Assembly (NCBI RefSeq): GCF_023650955.1
Contig: NZ_CP098039.1
Coordinates: 62,001 to 126,000 of the forward strand
Origin: Thermosynechococcus sp. HN-54
GTDB lineage: Bacteria; Cyanobacteriota; Cyanobacteriia; Thermosynechococcales; Thermosynechococcaceae
Direction of reading: 5' to 3'
DNA: 64,000 nt
The position numbers and the translations under genes were made by a program. Below, piece by piece: positions 9,241 through 18,539 of the stretch (the stretch's first letter is position 1; the number at the start of each line of letters is the position of its first letter). A model generated the notes under the pieces. The model had not been told where the DNA came from. It made no database searches and saw only the letters and a program-made list of their open reading frames with translations.

Positions 9241-10233
9241 CTAAAGGAGCTTAGTAGTCACACTTTTTCTTAAGGTCATGCCAACCGTAAAACCAATGAT
9301 GAGCACTAGGGCTTGAGTAGCAAGTACCGGATAAAAAATCCAGCTTAACCAAAAGAACGGGTATTTTTCTTTCATTTTTAGACTCAACGTAAAAACGGTC
9401 TTGAAAGAAACAGCAGCTTCATCACCAATGTTTTTCATCAGGTCAAACAAAAAACCGTTAAACATTCTCAAAACACACTTTCTGCATAGATAGACAGCTA
9501 ACCATTTGCTAAAGCCCAAATCTCTAGCGTAATTAAAAATGCGATCCCAAATCTGTAGGTTTTCAAGAAGTTCATATACATCCAACTGCTTTGAAGCATT
9601 AGCACCGTGAATACGCCATATGGCTACAGTTTTTTTTAGGTACCTAACCCTGCCATGTTGAGCTAGGCGATAGAGAGATTCCCAATCAGAACTAGGGCTA
9701 TCAAAAGAGTAAAAGTTGATTAAGGTCGCTTCTTTTCTTTGATAAAGAGTTGCTGCATGTTTGAAAAAGTAACGGCTGTCTGGCAGCTTTTTAAGTAGCT
9801 CCTGCCCTAAAATCTCACTTTCTGCTGGTAAACGATAACTGACTGTCTCTCCGTTGGGCAACAATTTGAAGATATTTGCCGCAATAATAACAACCCGTTC
9901 ATCAATCAGGTCTATAGCGTCACTTACAAAGTGATCATCAATTAAATAGTCATCGCCATCAAGGCAGAGAACCCATTCCCCAGAGGCATAGTTGTAGAGT
10001 AAATTCTGATAATTTCTCACCCGACCTAAGTTTTGCTGATTACGAATGTAAATTAATCGAGGATCAGTGATTTGACGAATTAAAAAGGGAGTTTTGTCGG
10101 AAGAGTTATCATCACCGACAATGACCTCTAAATTTGGATAAGTTTGACGTAAGGCTGAATGAACTGCCTCAAGAATAAATTGTTCTTGATTATAGGTGGG
10201 AATCAAGATGGAAACTTTAGGTAAGTTGCTCAT
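9241..10233 (-). CDS. Family 2 glycosyltransferase
   Basis: A 330-residue GT-A fold enzyme. The N-terminus VSILIPTYNQEQFILEAVHS, the VGDDNSSDKT nucleotide-sugar loop and LCLDGDDYLI (metal-binding DxD) identify family GT2. The C-terminus has hydrophobic segments (FFWLSWIFYPVLATQALVLI) that may anchor it to the membrane. It probably transfers a sugar to an exopolysaccharide, O-antigen or lipid acceptor; the sugar and acceptor are unknown. The gene is clearly more AT-rich than its neighbours and has no GCGATCGC site, suggesting horizontal acquisition. A GTG at 10239 would add two residues; I use the ATG. Confidence 0.88.
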   Translation of the reverse strand: MSNLPKVSILIPTYNQEQFILEAVHSALRQTYPNLEVIVGDDNSSDKTPFLIRQITDPRLIYIRNQQNLGRVRNYQNLLYNYASGEWVLCLDGDDYLIDDHFVSDAIDLIDERVVIIAANIFKLLPNGETVSYRLPAESEILGQELLKKLPDSRYFFKHAATLYQRKEATLINFYSFDSPSSDWESLYRLAQHGRVRYLKKTVAIWRIHGANASKQLDVYELLENLQIWDRIFNYARDLGFSKWLAVYLCRKCVLRMFNGFLFDLMKNIGDEAAVSFKTVFTLSLKMKEKYPFFWLSWIFYPVLATQALVLIIGFTVGMTLRKSVTTKLL

Positions 10234-10334
10234 TCGCACCCTTGAGTATTAGGAAGGGAATCAGCAGTCATATCGGGAAATGACGAAAGTCTCATGATGA
10301 ATGACGATAAGCTTCTCCTTGTTTCGTGACTTCT

Positions 10335-10874
10335 CTATATTTGCTCCTGCAGTTTTTTTAGGTGCTCTAAGACCTCTTGACTATGAATTGCGGGATTCAC
10401 TTTGACAAACCGCTCTCGTAATATCCCCTCAGGATCGATGATAAAGCTGTGGCGCAGTGAGACAAACCCCAACCAAGAACCATAGGCCTTGCTGACGCGG
10501 CCATCAGGGTCAGACAGTAATGGAAAGGTCAGGCCTTCACTGTCACAGAAATCCTCATGGGAATCCACAGAGTCGGCACTGACGCCAATCACTTCAGCAT
10601 TGTGGGCATGGAACTGCTCAATATCCCGCTGAAAGCGTTGGGCTTCGAGGGTACAGCCAGAGGTAAAATCCTTGGGGTAAAAATACAGCACCACCCACTT
10701 GCCGCGATAGTCTTTCAGAGAAATAGGCTGACCATCAATACTGCTAGGGAGGGAAAAATCGGGTGCGGGAGCATTCAAGGGCGGCAGCTCCCCTCCAAGT
10801 GCCAAACTCGGAGCAGTAGAGCTGAAAAGCAAAATGAAACTCAAAAGGCCAACAAGTAGGGAGCGTAAGAACAT
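10335..10874 (-). CDS. Exported PrxQ/BCP-type peroxiredoxin lacking the usual resolving cysteine
   Basis: A 179-residue peroxiredoxin with an N-terminal signal sequence (residues 1 to about 27, FLRSLLVGLLSFILLFSSTAPSLA), so it likely acts in the periplasm or thylakoid lumen. The active site is YPKDFTSGCTLEAQ: the peroxidatic cysteine (Cys74) is present, but position +5, cysteine in the paralogue at 6499-6936, is glutamine. Another cysteine lies further on in DFCDSEGL and could resolve the sulfenic acid, or the enzyme works as a 1-Cys type. It stands alone between the glycosyltransferase and the UPF0182 gene. Confidence 0.88.
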   Translation of the reverse strand: MFLRSLLVGLLSFILLFSSTAPSLALGGELPPLNAPAPDFSLPSSIDGQPISLKDYRGKWVVLYFYPKDFTSGCTLEAQRFQRDIEQFHAHNAEVIGVSADSVDSHEDFCDSEGLTFPLLSDPDGRVSKAYGSWLGFVSLRHSFIIDPEGILRERFVKVNPAIHSQEVLEHLKKLQEQI

Positions 10875-10949
10875 GGTTGAATCGCTAAACTGGCGTTAGG
10901 ACAACATCTAGCAGCACTGTACCGTAGTTTTAGCGCTTTTTCGAGGTTG

Positions 10950-13820
10950 ATGCCGTCACTGCCTCTTGTACACTTTATGCCCTGTTGGCTGCGCTGGCTC
11001 TGTGCCCTAGTGCTGGCGATCGCCCTTGGGGTGGGGTTGTGTCGCCTAATTGCCGAAAGCCTCTGGTTTGAACAACTGGGGTATCTAGAGGTCGTATGGC
11101 AGCGCTGGAGTGTCCAAGCCCTCCTGTTTATTGTGATTACGGGTTTATCGGGGCTATTTTATAGCTGGCAACAACACTGGCTGCGGCGTCAACGCATAGT
11201 AACCTTCGATCCCACCCTGACAGCACAGAGTACTTACCGCGGACTGGGGCTATGGCGACTCTTGCTGTGTGCTAGCGGTCTCATTTGGCTACTCATCGTG
11301 GCGACTTATCACATTGGGGCGATCGCCCTGCAACTGTGGTATCAGCGCTCAGAAATTACGTTTAACAGCCCTCTGCTACCGCAATTGAGTGTTTGGCGGG
11401 TGGCGGACCTATCGCTGCAAGTGGTACAGAATCCTTGGCTACTGGTGCCGAGTTTAGCGGCCTTGGTAGTGGGGCTGTGGTTGCCCCTGCACCTCTTTCA
11501 GGGAATAGGCATTCTTTTAAGCCTCGCCATGGGGGCGATCGCTAGCCTCAGTTGGTCAGTGGTTCTCAAGGGACTGTTTGCCGCCAGTGATCCCCACACA
11601 GAGCCGCTCTTTCACCATTCGATTAGCTTTTACCTGTTTCAAATCCCGCTGTGGGAACTGCTGCGCCTCTGGTTGGTCAACCTCAGTGTTGTGGGTTTAG
11701 CGGGCACAGCTCTCGGTTACCTGCTCGCCAATGAAAGTCTCAGTCATGGCAAGTTCCTTGGCTTCGGGCGATCGCAACGGCGACATTTACAGGGCTTGAG
11801 TGCCTTTGTTTTTGCCACAGTGGCTTTGAGTTTTTGGCTAGAACGCTACAAACTCCTCTACTCCACAAATGGCGCTGCTTTTGGGGCAGGTTATACCGAC
11901 ATCACGGTGCGCTTACCCCTCTATGGTTGGCTCTCAGCCTCCGCTTTAGGAGTGGCTTGTTTGCTTGCTTGGTCAGCCATTCGACGGGGTGGAGAACGAC
12001 AGCGACGGCTCGGCCCCATCGCCCCCGGACTGTTTGGCTTTACATTGGGCTATTTGATCTTGATTGTTGTGGCAGACTGGCTCTTGCCCACAGCGGTTGA
12101 AGCAGCCATTGTTCAGCCTAATCAACTAGAACGGGAACTCCCCTACATTCAACGCACCATTACCCACACCCGCGAAGGCTTTGATCTCGAAAAAATGCGG
12201 GTGGAACCTTTCCAACCCGAAAATAACCTCAATGCCGAGATCATTGCCGCCAACGCCGCCACCACGCGCAATATCCGCCTTTGGGATACGCGCCCCCTTT
12301 TGGAAACGAACCGCCAACTGCAACAACTGCGCTCCTACTATCGGTTCCCAGCGGCCTTTTTGGATCGCTACTATCTGAAACTGGATTCTGAGCAAGACCA
12401 ATCAGAAATTCGCCAAGTCCTCATTGCCGCCCGTGAAGTGGACTACGGTGCTGTTCAGCGATTTGCCCGCAGTTGGATTAACGAGCACTTGGTCTTTACC
12501 CACGGTTATGGCTTCACGATGAGTCCTGTCAATACCGCCGAAGCCAATGGTTTGCCCAAATACTTTGTTCGCGATATTGGCGACACGGGTGAGCTACTGG
12601 TCAATCCCCCGCAAATTCGTGAGAGCATTCCTTTTTTCTATCCACGGATTTACTACGGTGAACTCACCAATACCTATATCTTTGCCCCCTCCGATGTTCC
12701 CGAACTCGATTTTCCTCGTGGAGCTGAAAATGTCTATAACCACTATGACGGCACCGGGGGGGTTCCCATTGCCAGTTGGTGGCGCCGCTTGGTCTATAGT
12801 GTCTATTTTGGTGACTGGCAACTGCTTTTGACTCCCAATTTGCGACCAGACTCACGGGTTCTCTTTCGGCGGTTGATTCAAGACCGGGTGCGGGCGATCG
12901 CCCCTTTTTTACGTTTCGACAGTGAACCCTATCTTGTCGTCGCCGATCCACGCTCTGAACACGACATTGCAACTAGTCCGAGCACTGCGGGGGTCAGCTA
13001 TCTCTACTGGATTATTGATGCTTATACGGTCAGTCGCTACTATCCCTATAGCGATCCGGGCGAGCACTCATTTAACTACATTCGCAACTCTGTCAAAGTC
13101 GTTGTGGATGCCTATAACGGCAACGTCACATTTTATGTGGTGGAACCCGACGATGTCATGATTCGCACATGGCAGCGGGTTTTTCCAACGCTCTTTCATC
13201 CCCTGAGTGCCATGCCCCACCGCCTCTACCGCCACATTCGCTATCCCATTGACCTGATGCAGGTGCAGTCGGAGCAGCTCCTGAAATACCACATGACAGA
13301 TCCCGTGGTCTTTTACAACCGCGAAGACCTCTGGCAAATTCCCAAGGAGATTTACCGCGAAAAATCCCAAGCCGTTGCTCCCTACTACTTGATTACCAAA
13401 CTACCCATTGGCTACACTGAGGAGTTTATTCTCTTGGTGCCCTTCACGCCCGTGAATCGTCCGAATCTGATTGGTTGGCTGGCGGCTCGCTCCGATGGTC
13501 AAAACTACGGTAAGCTCCTCCTCTACGTTTTTCCCAAGCAAGAACTGGTGTTTGGCCCCGAACAAATGGAGGCGCGGATCAATCAAGATCCAGTGATTTC
13601 ACAACAAATCTCTCTCTGGAATCGCCAAGGATCCAGATCGGTTCAGGGCAATCTCCTCATTATCCCCATTGAGCGATCGCTCCTCTATGTCGAACCCATT
13701 TACCTTGAAGCCGATCAAAACCAGCTGCCTACGTTAGCGCGAGTCATTGTCATGGACAATCAGCGAATCGTCATGGCGCCCACCCTAGAGGAAGCCCTGC
13801 AACAACTCTTTCCCAAATAG
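10950..13820 (+). CDS. UPF0182 family large membrane protein
   Basis: A 956-residue protein. The first about 400 residues hold roughly seven hydrophobic membrane spans. The rest is a large, mostly hydrophilic domain with conserved-looking blocks such as NLNAEIIAANAATTRNIRLWD, YYRFPAAFLDRYYL, FVRDIGDTGELLVNPPQI, and FTPVNRPNLIGWLAARSDG. This architecture matches UPF0182, found in cyanobacteria and actinobacteria, whose function is not established. An adjacent TTG at 10947 is in frame; I use the ATG at 10950. No operon partner; hemW follows 61 bases later. Confidence 0.88.
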   Translation: MPSLPLVHFMPCWLRWLCALVLAIALGVGLCRLIAESLWFEQLGYLEVVWQRWSVQALLFIVITGLSGLFYSWQQHWLRRQRIVTFDPTLTAQSTYRGLGLWRLLLCASGLIWLLIVATYHIGAIALQLWYQRSEITFNSPLLPQLSVWRVADLSLQVVQNPWLLVPSLAALVVGLWLPLHLFQGIGILLSLAMGAIASLSWSVVLKGLFAASDPHTEPLFHHSISFYLFQIPLWELLRLWLVNLSVVGLAGTALGYLLANESLSHGKFLGFGRSQRRHLQGLSAFVFATVALSFWLERYKLLYSTNGAAFGAGYTDITVRLPLYGWLSASALGVACLLAWSAIRRGGERQRRLGPIAPGLFGFTLGYLILIVVADWLLPTAVEAAIVQPNQLERELPYIQRTITHTREGFDLEKMRVEPFQPENNLNAEIIAANAATTRNIRLWDTRPLLETNRQLQQLRSYYRFPAAFLDRYYLKLDSEQDQSEIRQVLIAAREVDYGAVQRFARSWINEHLVFTHGYGFTMSPVNTAEANGLPKYFVRDIGDTGELLVNPPQIRESIPFFYPRIYYGELTNTYIFAPSDVPELDFPRGAENVYNHYDGTGGVPIASWWRRLVYSVYFGDWQLLLTPNLRPDSRVLFRRLIQDRVRAIAPFLRFDSEPYLVVADPRSEHDIATSPSTAGVSYLYWIIDAYTVSRYYPYSDPGEHSFNYIRNSVKVVVDAYNGNVTFYVVEPDDVMIRTWQRVFPTLFHPLSAMPHRLYRHIRYPIDLMQVQSEQLLKYHMTDPVVFYNREDLWQIPKEIYREKSQAVAPYYLITKLPIGYTEEFILLVPFTPVNRPNLIGWLAARSDGQNYGKLLLYVFPKQELVFGPEQMEARINQDPVISQQISLWNRQGSRSVQGNLLIIPIERSLLYVEPIYLEADQNQLPTLARVIVMDNQRIVMAPTLEEALQQLFPK

Positions 13821-13881
13821 GTAAAGTCCTGAAATCCTTCATGACTACAAAAGTGAACGATACAAAGCAGCTAGGAAAACA

Positions 13882-15081
13882 ATGACTACAGCCGCATACA
13901 TTCATCTGCCCTTTTGTCGGCGCCGCTGCTTCTACTGTGACTTTCCGATTACGGTAGTGGGAGATTCTCCGACGCTCGCAGAATCACTCATCCAAGAGTA
14001 TGTGGCTGCGCTGCGTCAAGAAATTGCCCACACCCCTGCTGAGCCGCTACCGCTTCAAACGATCTTTTTTGGGGGGGGAACACCGTCTCTAGTACCGCCT
14101 CAATACATTGGCCAACTGCTGGAAGCCCTCGATCGCCAGATCGGTATTATCCTAGGGGCAGAAATTTCCATGGAAATGGATCCGGGCACCTTTGACTTAG
14201 AACAATTGCAGGGCTATCTCAGGGTGGGGGTGAATCGTGTCAGTTTGGGTGTCCAGGCCTTTGATAATGAGCTATTGCGCGTGTGTGGCCGCAGTCACGA
14301 TGTGGCCGATGTTGAGCGGGCAGTTGAGATGATTCATAGGGCGGGGGTAGAAAATTGGAGTATAGATTTGATTTCAGGATTGCCACAACAATCCTTAGCG
14401 GATTGGCAGTTCTCCCTAGAGCAAGCGATCGCCCTCAACCCAAAGCATCTCTCTATCTATGACCTCATCATTGAGCCAAAAACCGTCTTCAGCAAACGCT
14501 ATCAACCGGAAGCTGCCCCCCTACCGACCCAAGAGCAGGCCGCCACTGCCTATTGTCTTGGCCACGAGATGTTAAGCGCAGCGGGCTACGACCACTACGA
14601 AATTTCCAACTATGCCCGACCGGGGTTTCGCTGTCGCCACAATCAAGTCTACTGGCACAATCAACCCTACTATGGCTTTGGCATGGGCGCCACCAGTTAT
14701 CTCAGGCATCGTCGCCTCAGCCGTCCGCGTACCCGCCGTGAATACTATCAATGGCTGCAAAGCTTACCAGAGAGCCTCAATCAAGTCAGTCCAGATTCCC
14801 TGTGGGATCGCTGGTTGGAAACCCTGATGCTGGGCTTGCGCCTCAGAGATGGCCTCTCTTTAGTTGCTTTAGCGGATGAATTTCCAACGTCGTGGGTTGA
14901 GGCTTTGCAAAGGGTAGCCGCAAAAATGTCTCCAGAGACGCTTTCTTTGGCGGGCGATCGCCTGCACTTGACCCAGCCAGCAGGATTTCTGATGGCCAAT
15001 ACCGTCATTGTCACCCTCTGGGAGGAAATGGAGAGATCGGTTTTCCACCAACAGCAAGGGCAGTCGCTACCGATACACTAG
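13882..15081 (+). CDS. hemW: HemW-type radical SAM protein (HemN-like)
   Basis: A 399-residue radical SAM protein. The cluster motif CRRRCFYC (Cys12, Cys16, Cys19) binds the 4Fe-4S/SAM cofactor; FFGGGTPSLVP and the NRVSLGVQAFD segments are typical of the HemN/HemW superfamily, and the C-terminal HemN domain is present. Length and the CxxxCxxC lacking a further nearby cysteine fit HemW, a proposed heme chaperone, rather than true oxygen-independent coproporphyrinogen oxidase HemN, which is longer at the N-terminus. The distinction is by length and motif only. The frame overlaps the upstream reading region of htpG, whose start is 37 bases after this stop. Confidence 0.87.
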   Translation: MTTAAYIHLPFCRRRCFYCDFPITVVGDSPTLAESLIQEYVAALRQEIAHTPAEPLPLQTIFFGGGTPSLVPPQYIGQLLEALDRQIGIILGAEISMEMDPGTFDLEQLQGYLRVGVNRVSLGVQAFDNELLRVCGRSHDVADVERAVEMIHRAGVENWSIDLISGLPQQSLADWQFSLEQAIALNPKHLSIYDLIIEPKTVFSKRYQPEAAPLPTQEQAATAYCLGHEMLSAAGYDHYEISNYARPGFRCRHNQVYWHNQPYYGFGMGATSYLRHRRLSRPRTRREYYQWLQSLPESLNQVSPDSLWDRWLETLMLGLRLRDGLSLVALADEFPTSWVEALQRVAAKMSPETLSLAGDRLHLTQPAGFLMANTVIVTLWEEMERSVFHQQQGQSLPIH

Positions 15082-15118
15082 AGGGTGTCTGACCAAGAAT
15101 ACACTCACGGGAAGCATC

Positions 15119-17047
15119 ATGTTGGAACAGGGAACCATTTCAATCCACACTGAGAACATTTTTCCAATTATTAAAAAGTGGCTCTACTCCGATCATGAGA
15201 TTTTCCTGCGGGAACTGGTCTCCAATGCCGTGGATGCCATCCAAAAGCTGCGGATGGTGGCTCGCTCTGGGGAATATAGCGGCGATGTGGATCACCCCGA
15301 AGTCACGATCACAATTGACAAGGAGAATAAAAAGCTGGCGATCGCCGACAATGGCATTGGCATGACCGCTGAGGAAGTGAAAAAGTATATTACCCAAGTG
15401 GCCTTCTCCAGTGCCGAGGAATTTGTTCAAAAATACAAAGGCGAAGGGGAAGACGCAATCATTGGTCACTTTGGCCTTGGTTTTTACTCCGCCTTCATGG
15501 TCTCAGAACGGGTGGAAATTGATACCCTCTCCTACCGCGAAGGTGCCGTCTCGGTGCATTGGATCTGTGATGGTTCGACCGAATTTACCCTCTCCGATGG
15601 CCAGCGCACTACTGTGGGTACAACCGTGACCCTCACGCTCCAAGACAGTGAATTGGAGTATCTAGAGCCGGGGCGCATCCGTGAACTCATCCGCAAGTAC
15701 TGTGACTTCTTGCCTGTGCCCATCAAGCTCGAAGGCGAGCAAATCAATAAGCAAATTGCCCCTTGGAAGAGTTCCCCCAATAGCCTCAGCAAAGAGGACT
15801 ACCTAGAGTTTTATCGCTATCTCTATCCCTTCCAAGAAGACCCTCTGCTCTGGGTTCACCTCAATACCGACTATCCCTTTGTGGTCAATGGCATTCTCTA
15901 CTTTCCCAAGCTGCGCCCCGATATTGACGTCACCAAGGGGCAAATTAAGCTCTACTGCAATCAGGTTTTTGTCAGCGATAACTGCGAAGAGATCATTCCT
16001 CGCTTCTTGTTGCCTTTGCGAGGGGTCATTGACAGTAGCGACATTCCCCTGAATGTGTCCCGCAGTTTCCTGCAAAATGATCGCACGGTGCGCAAAATTG
16101 CCGACTACATTGCCAAAAAGGTGGGCGATCGCCTGAAGGAGCTGTACCGCGAAGACCCGGCGGCCTATGTGCGCTCTTGGCAAGACTTGGGCACCTTTGT
16201 CAAATTCGGCTCGATCAATGACGAAAAGTTCAAAAAGCAGGTGGAGGACATTCTCATCTACCGCACCACCGCTGAACTGACCTCTAAAGAAAGTGAGGAT
16301 GTCTGGGCCAGTGAGGGGGGCATTCACGTCGATGGCAAAACCTACACAACCCTGAAGGAGTACTTAGAGCGCAACAAAGAGCGCCAAGGCAATCGCGTCT
16401 ATTACTGCACCGATGAGGTGAACCAAGCCACGTACGTGCAGCTTCTCAAGAGCCAAGGGATTGAAGTCCTCTTTATGGACAGTTTCATTGATACCCACTT
16501 TGTGCCGTGGCTGGAGCAGAACTACCGCGATGTCAAGTTCCTGCGGGTGGATGCTGAACTCGATGAAACCCTGATTGACAAGAGCAAAGAGAGCGAAATC
16601 ATTGACCCAGCCACCAACAAAACCCGCAGTGAGCAGATCAAGGCTCTCTTTGAATCCGTGCTGAAAAAGCCGAAACTGACGATTCGCCCTGAAGCCCTCA
16701 AAGCCGATGCACCACCGGCAATAATCCTGTTGCCCGAAACCAGTCGGCGGATGCAGGAAATGATGGCGATGATGCAGCAGCAACCCAATGTCCAGTTGCC
16801 TGAGGAGCATACCCTTGTTGTCAATACCGCTCATCCCTTGGTGCAAAATCTCCTCAGCCTCAACCAAGGAACGATTATTCAAACCAGCGGCCCCTCGGAA
16901 ACGGGTGCATTGGTGGAGAAGCTGTGTCAGTATATCTACGATTTGGCCTTGATGTCACAGCGGGCCTTTGATGCCAATGGTATGCAGCAATTTACGGAGC
17001 GTGCCAGTCAAGTGCTCACCCAACTGACAACTATGGCCACGCGCTAA
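15119..17047 (+). CDS. htpG: Chaperone HtpG (Hsp90)
   Basis: A 642-residue bacterial Hsp90. The GHKL ATPase domain is clear: LVSNAVDAIQKL with the catalytic Glu in FLRELVSNA, DNGIGMT, and GHFGLGFYSAFMV. Middle and C-terminal dimerisation domains follow to the end. It folds and remodels client proteins in the cytosol; cyanobacterial HtpG is linked to heat tolerance and to linker-polypeptide stability of phycobilisomes. The frame is open from 15008 inside hemW, but MLEQGTISIHTENIFP at 15119 is the family start. No CIRCE element is seen upstream. Confidence 0.95.
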   Translation: MLEQGTISIHTENIFPIIKKWLYSDHEIFLRELVSNAVDAIQKLRMVARSGEYSGDVDHPEVTITIDKENKKLAIADNGIGMTAEEVKKYITQVAFSSAEEFVQKYKGEGEDAIIGHFGLGFYSAFMVSERVEIDTLSYREGAVSVHWICDGSTEFTLSDGQRTTVGTTVTLTLQDSELEYLEPGRIRELIRKYCDFLPVPIKLEGEQINKQIAPWKSSPNSLSKEDYLEFYRYLYPFQEDPLLWVHLNTDYPFVVNGILYFPKLRPDIDVTKGQIKLYCNQVFVSDNCEEIIPRFLLPLRGVIDSSDIPLNVSRSFLQNDRTVRKIADYIAKKVGDRLKELYREDPAAYVRSWQDLGTFVKFGSINDEKFKKQVEDILIYRTTAELTSKESEDVWASEGGIHVDGKTYTTLKEYLERNKERQGNRVYYCTDEVNQATYVQLLKSQGIEVLFMDSFIDTHFVPWLEQNYRDVKFLRVDAELDETLIDKSKESEIIDPATNKTRSEQIKALFESVLKKPKLTIRPEALKADAPPAIILLPETSRRMQEMMAMMQQQPNVQLPEEHTLVVNTAHPLVQNLLSLNQGTIIQTSGPSETGALVEKLCQYIYDLALMSQRAFDANGMQQFTERASQVLTQLTTMATR

Positions 17048-17072
17048 CGTTTGCAGACGTGGGAGGTAACGC

Positions 17073-18539
17073 ATGATTATTACGGTAGGCTTATTGGCGG
17101 GAGCGATCGCCCTACTGGCTTGGGGACTGTACCGCAACCTGCCCTACGGCAAGCTGGGGATTGTGGCTTGGCTGCAAACCTTGGTTCTCATGCTCCCTTG
17201 GCTAGTGGTTTTTGGCAGCCTCAGCTTTGGGATTGTGATCAACTTTGCTGCCGTGCTCTTTGGGCTGGTGGTCTCGATCGTGGCCTATGTTGCCCTTGGC
17301 CGTTGGTTGCGATCGCTAGCGGCCACCGCAGAACTTCCCTTGCCCTCTGCCCCCTCTGGCCGTTCTGAACTGGAGCAAGCCACCACCGAACAGACTTCTC
17401 CCGCGCCGCCTGCCGAAAAACCCAGCCTCCCTGCTGAAGATTTGCAAGCCATTCAAAGCATCTTTAGCGTTGATACCTACTTTGCCACCGACTACATTCC
17501 CTACAAAGGGGGTGTGATCTGCCCAGGGAATCTGCGGGGAGAGGCCAAAGTAGTGCATCAGCAACTCACCGAGCGCCTACAGGCCGCCTTGCCCAGTCGC
17601 TATCGCCTCTTTATGGTACCCAATAGTGACGGCAAGCCCATGGTTGTGATTTTGCCCATGACGACCGAACCGATTCGCTCTGGCAATCTCCAGAAGCTAG
17701 CAGCGGTTTTCTTGGCGGTGGCCACCCTCGGAACCTGTTTGGAGACCAGTGCCATTTTGCAGGGGTTTAGTTTACTAGGGAATCCCACCACTGGCCTCTT
17801 TCAGCGATCCCTCCCTTTTGCCCTTGGACTCTTTGGAATTGCTGCTGTGCGGGAACTTGGCCACTGGTTCATGGCGAAACGCTATCAGGCACGCTTGGGG
17901 CCGCCCATCTTTTTGCCAGCGTGGCAGTTGGGTACCTTTGGGGCAATGACTCGGCTAGAGTCCTTCTTGAGAAACCGCAGTCAACTCTTTGACATTGGTG
18001 CCGCGGGGGCGATCGCCGCCGGTAGTGTTTCGCTGCTGCTGTTGGCCATTGGCCTTGTCCTCTCGCCCACGAGTCAAGGGTTAGAGGTGCCGACCCTCTT
18101 TTTCCAAGGATCAATTTTGGTGGGGACGATTGCCAAGCTCTTTTTGGGGTCACAACTGCAAAGCGAGGTAGTGATGGTACATCCCCTCGTCATTCTGGGC
18201 TGGCTGGGGTTGATCATGACTGCCTTGAATTTGATGCCGGCAGGGCAACTGGATGGCGGGCGGATTATTCAAGCCATTTACGGTACGAAAACCGCCAAAC
18301 GACTCACAATTATTACGCTTGTGGTGTTGGGCTTGGTGGCGATCGTCAACCCCTTGGCCTTGTATTGGGCGTTGGTGATCCTGCTGTTGCAGCGAGATGT
18401 GGATCAGCCCAGTCTCGATGAGATCACCGAACCTGATGATACCCGTGCGGGTCTTGGTCTGCTGCTGTTGTTCTTGATGGCAGCCACCCTGATCCCGATG
18501 GCGCCGGGGCTGGCGGGTCGCTTGGGAATTGGAGGCTAA
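17073..18539 (+). CDS. Site-2-protease (M50, EGY-like) homologue with altered zinc motif
   Basis: A 488-residue polytopic membrane protein. Two N-terminal spans and a Pro/Glu-rich linker are followed by a soluble domain (residues about 125-205) and then about six more spans. It resembles the chloroplast EGY proteases: PPIFLPAWQLGTFGAMTRL, DIGAAGAIAAGS and NLMPAGQLDGGRI (the second metal-ligand block) are all present. The zinc motif HExxH, however, reads AVRELGHW: the first histidine is replaced by arginine (CGG). It may therefore be a non-proteolytic relative, as reported for plant EGY3, or use different ligands. Its stop directly abuts the larB start. Confidence 0.82.
   Translation: MIITVGLLAGAIALLAWGLYRNLPYGKLGIVAWLQTLVLMLPWLVVFGSLSFGIVINFAAVLFGLVVSIVAYVALGRWLRSLAATAELPLPSAPSGRSELEQATTEQTSPAPPAEKPSLPAEDLQAIQSIFSVDTYFATDYIPYKGGVICPGNLRGEAKVVHQQLTERLQAALPSRYRLFMVPNSDGKPMVVILPMTTEPIRSGNLQKLAAVFLAVATLGTCLETSAILQGFSLLGNPTTGLFQRSLPFALGLFGIAAVRELGHWFMAKRYQARLGPPIFLPAWQLGTFGAMTRLESFLRNRSQLFDIGAAGAIAAGSVSLLLLAIGLVLSPTSQGLEVPTLFFQGSILVGTIAKLFLGSQLQSEVVMVHPLVILGWLGLIMTALNLMPAGQLDGGRIIQAIYGTKTAKRLTIITLVVLGLVAIVNPLALYWALVILLLQRDVDQPSLDEITEPDDTRAGLGLLLLFLMAATLIPMAPGLAGRLGIGG

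Noticed and set aside
15061-15120. CIRCE heat-shock operator before htpG
   Set aside because: No TTAGCACTC-N9-GAGTGCTAA inverted repeat is present.
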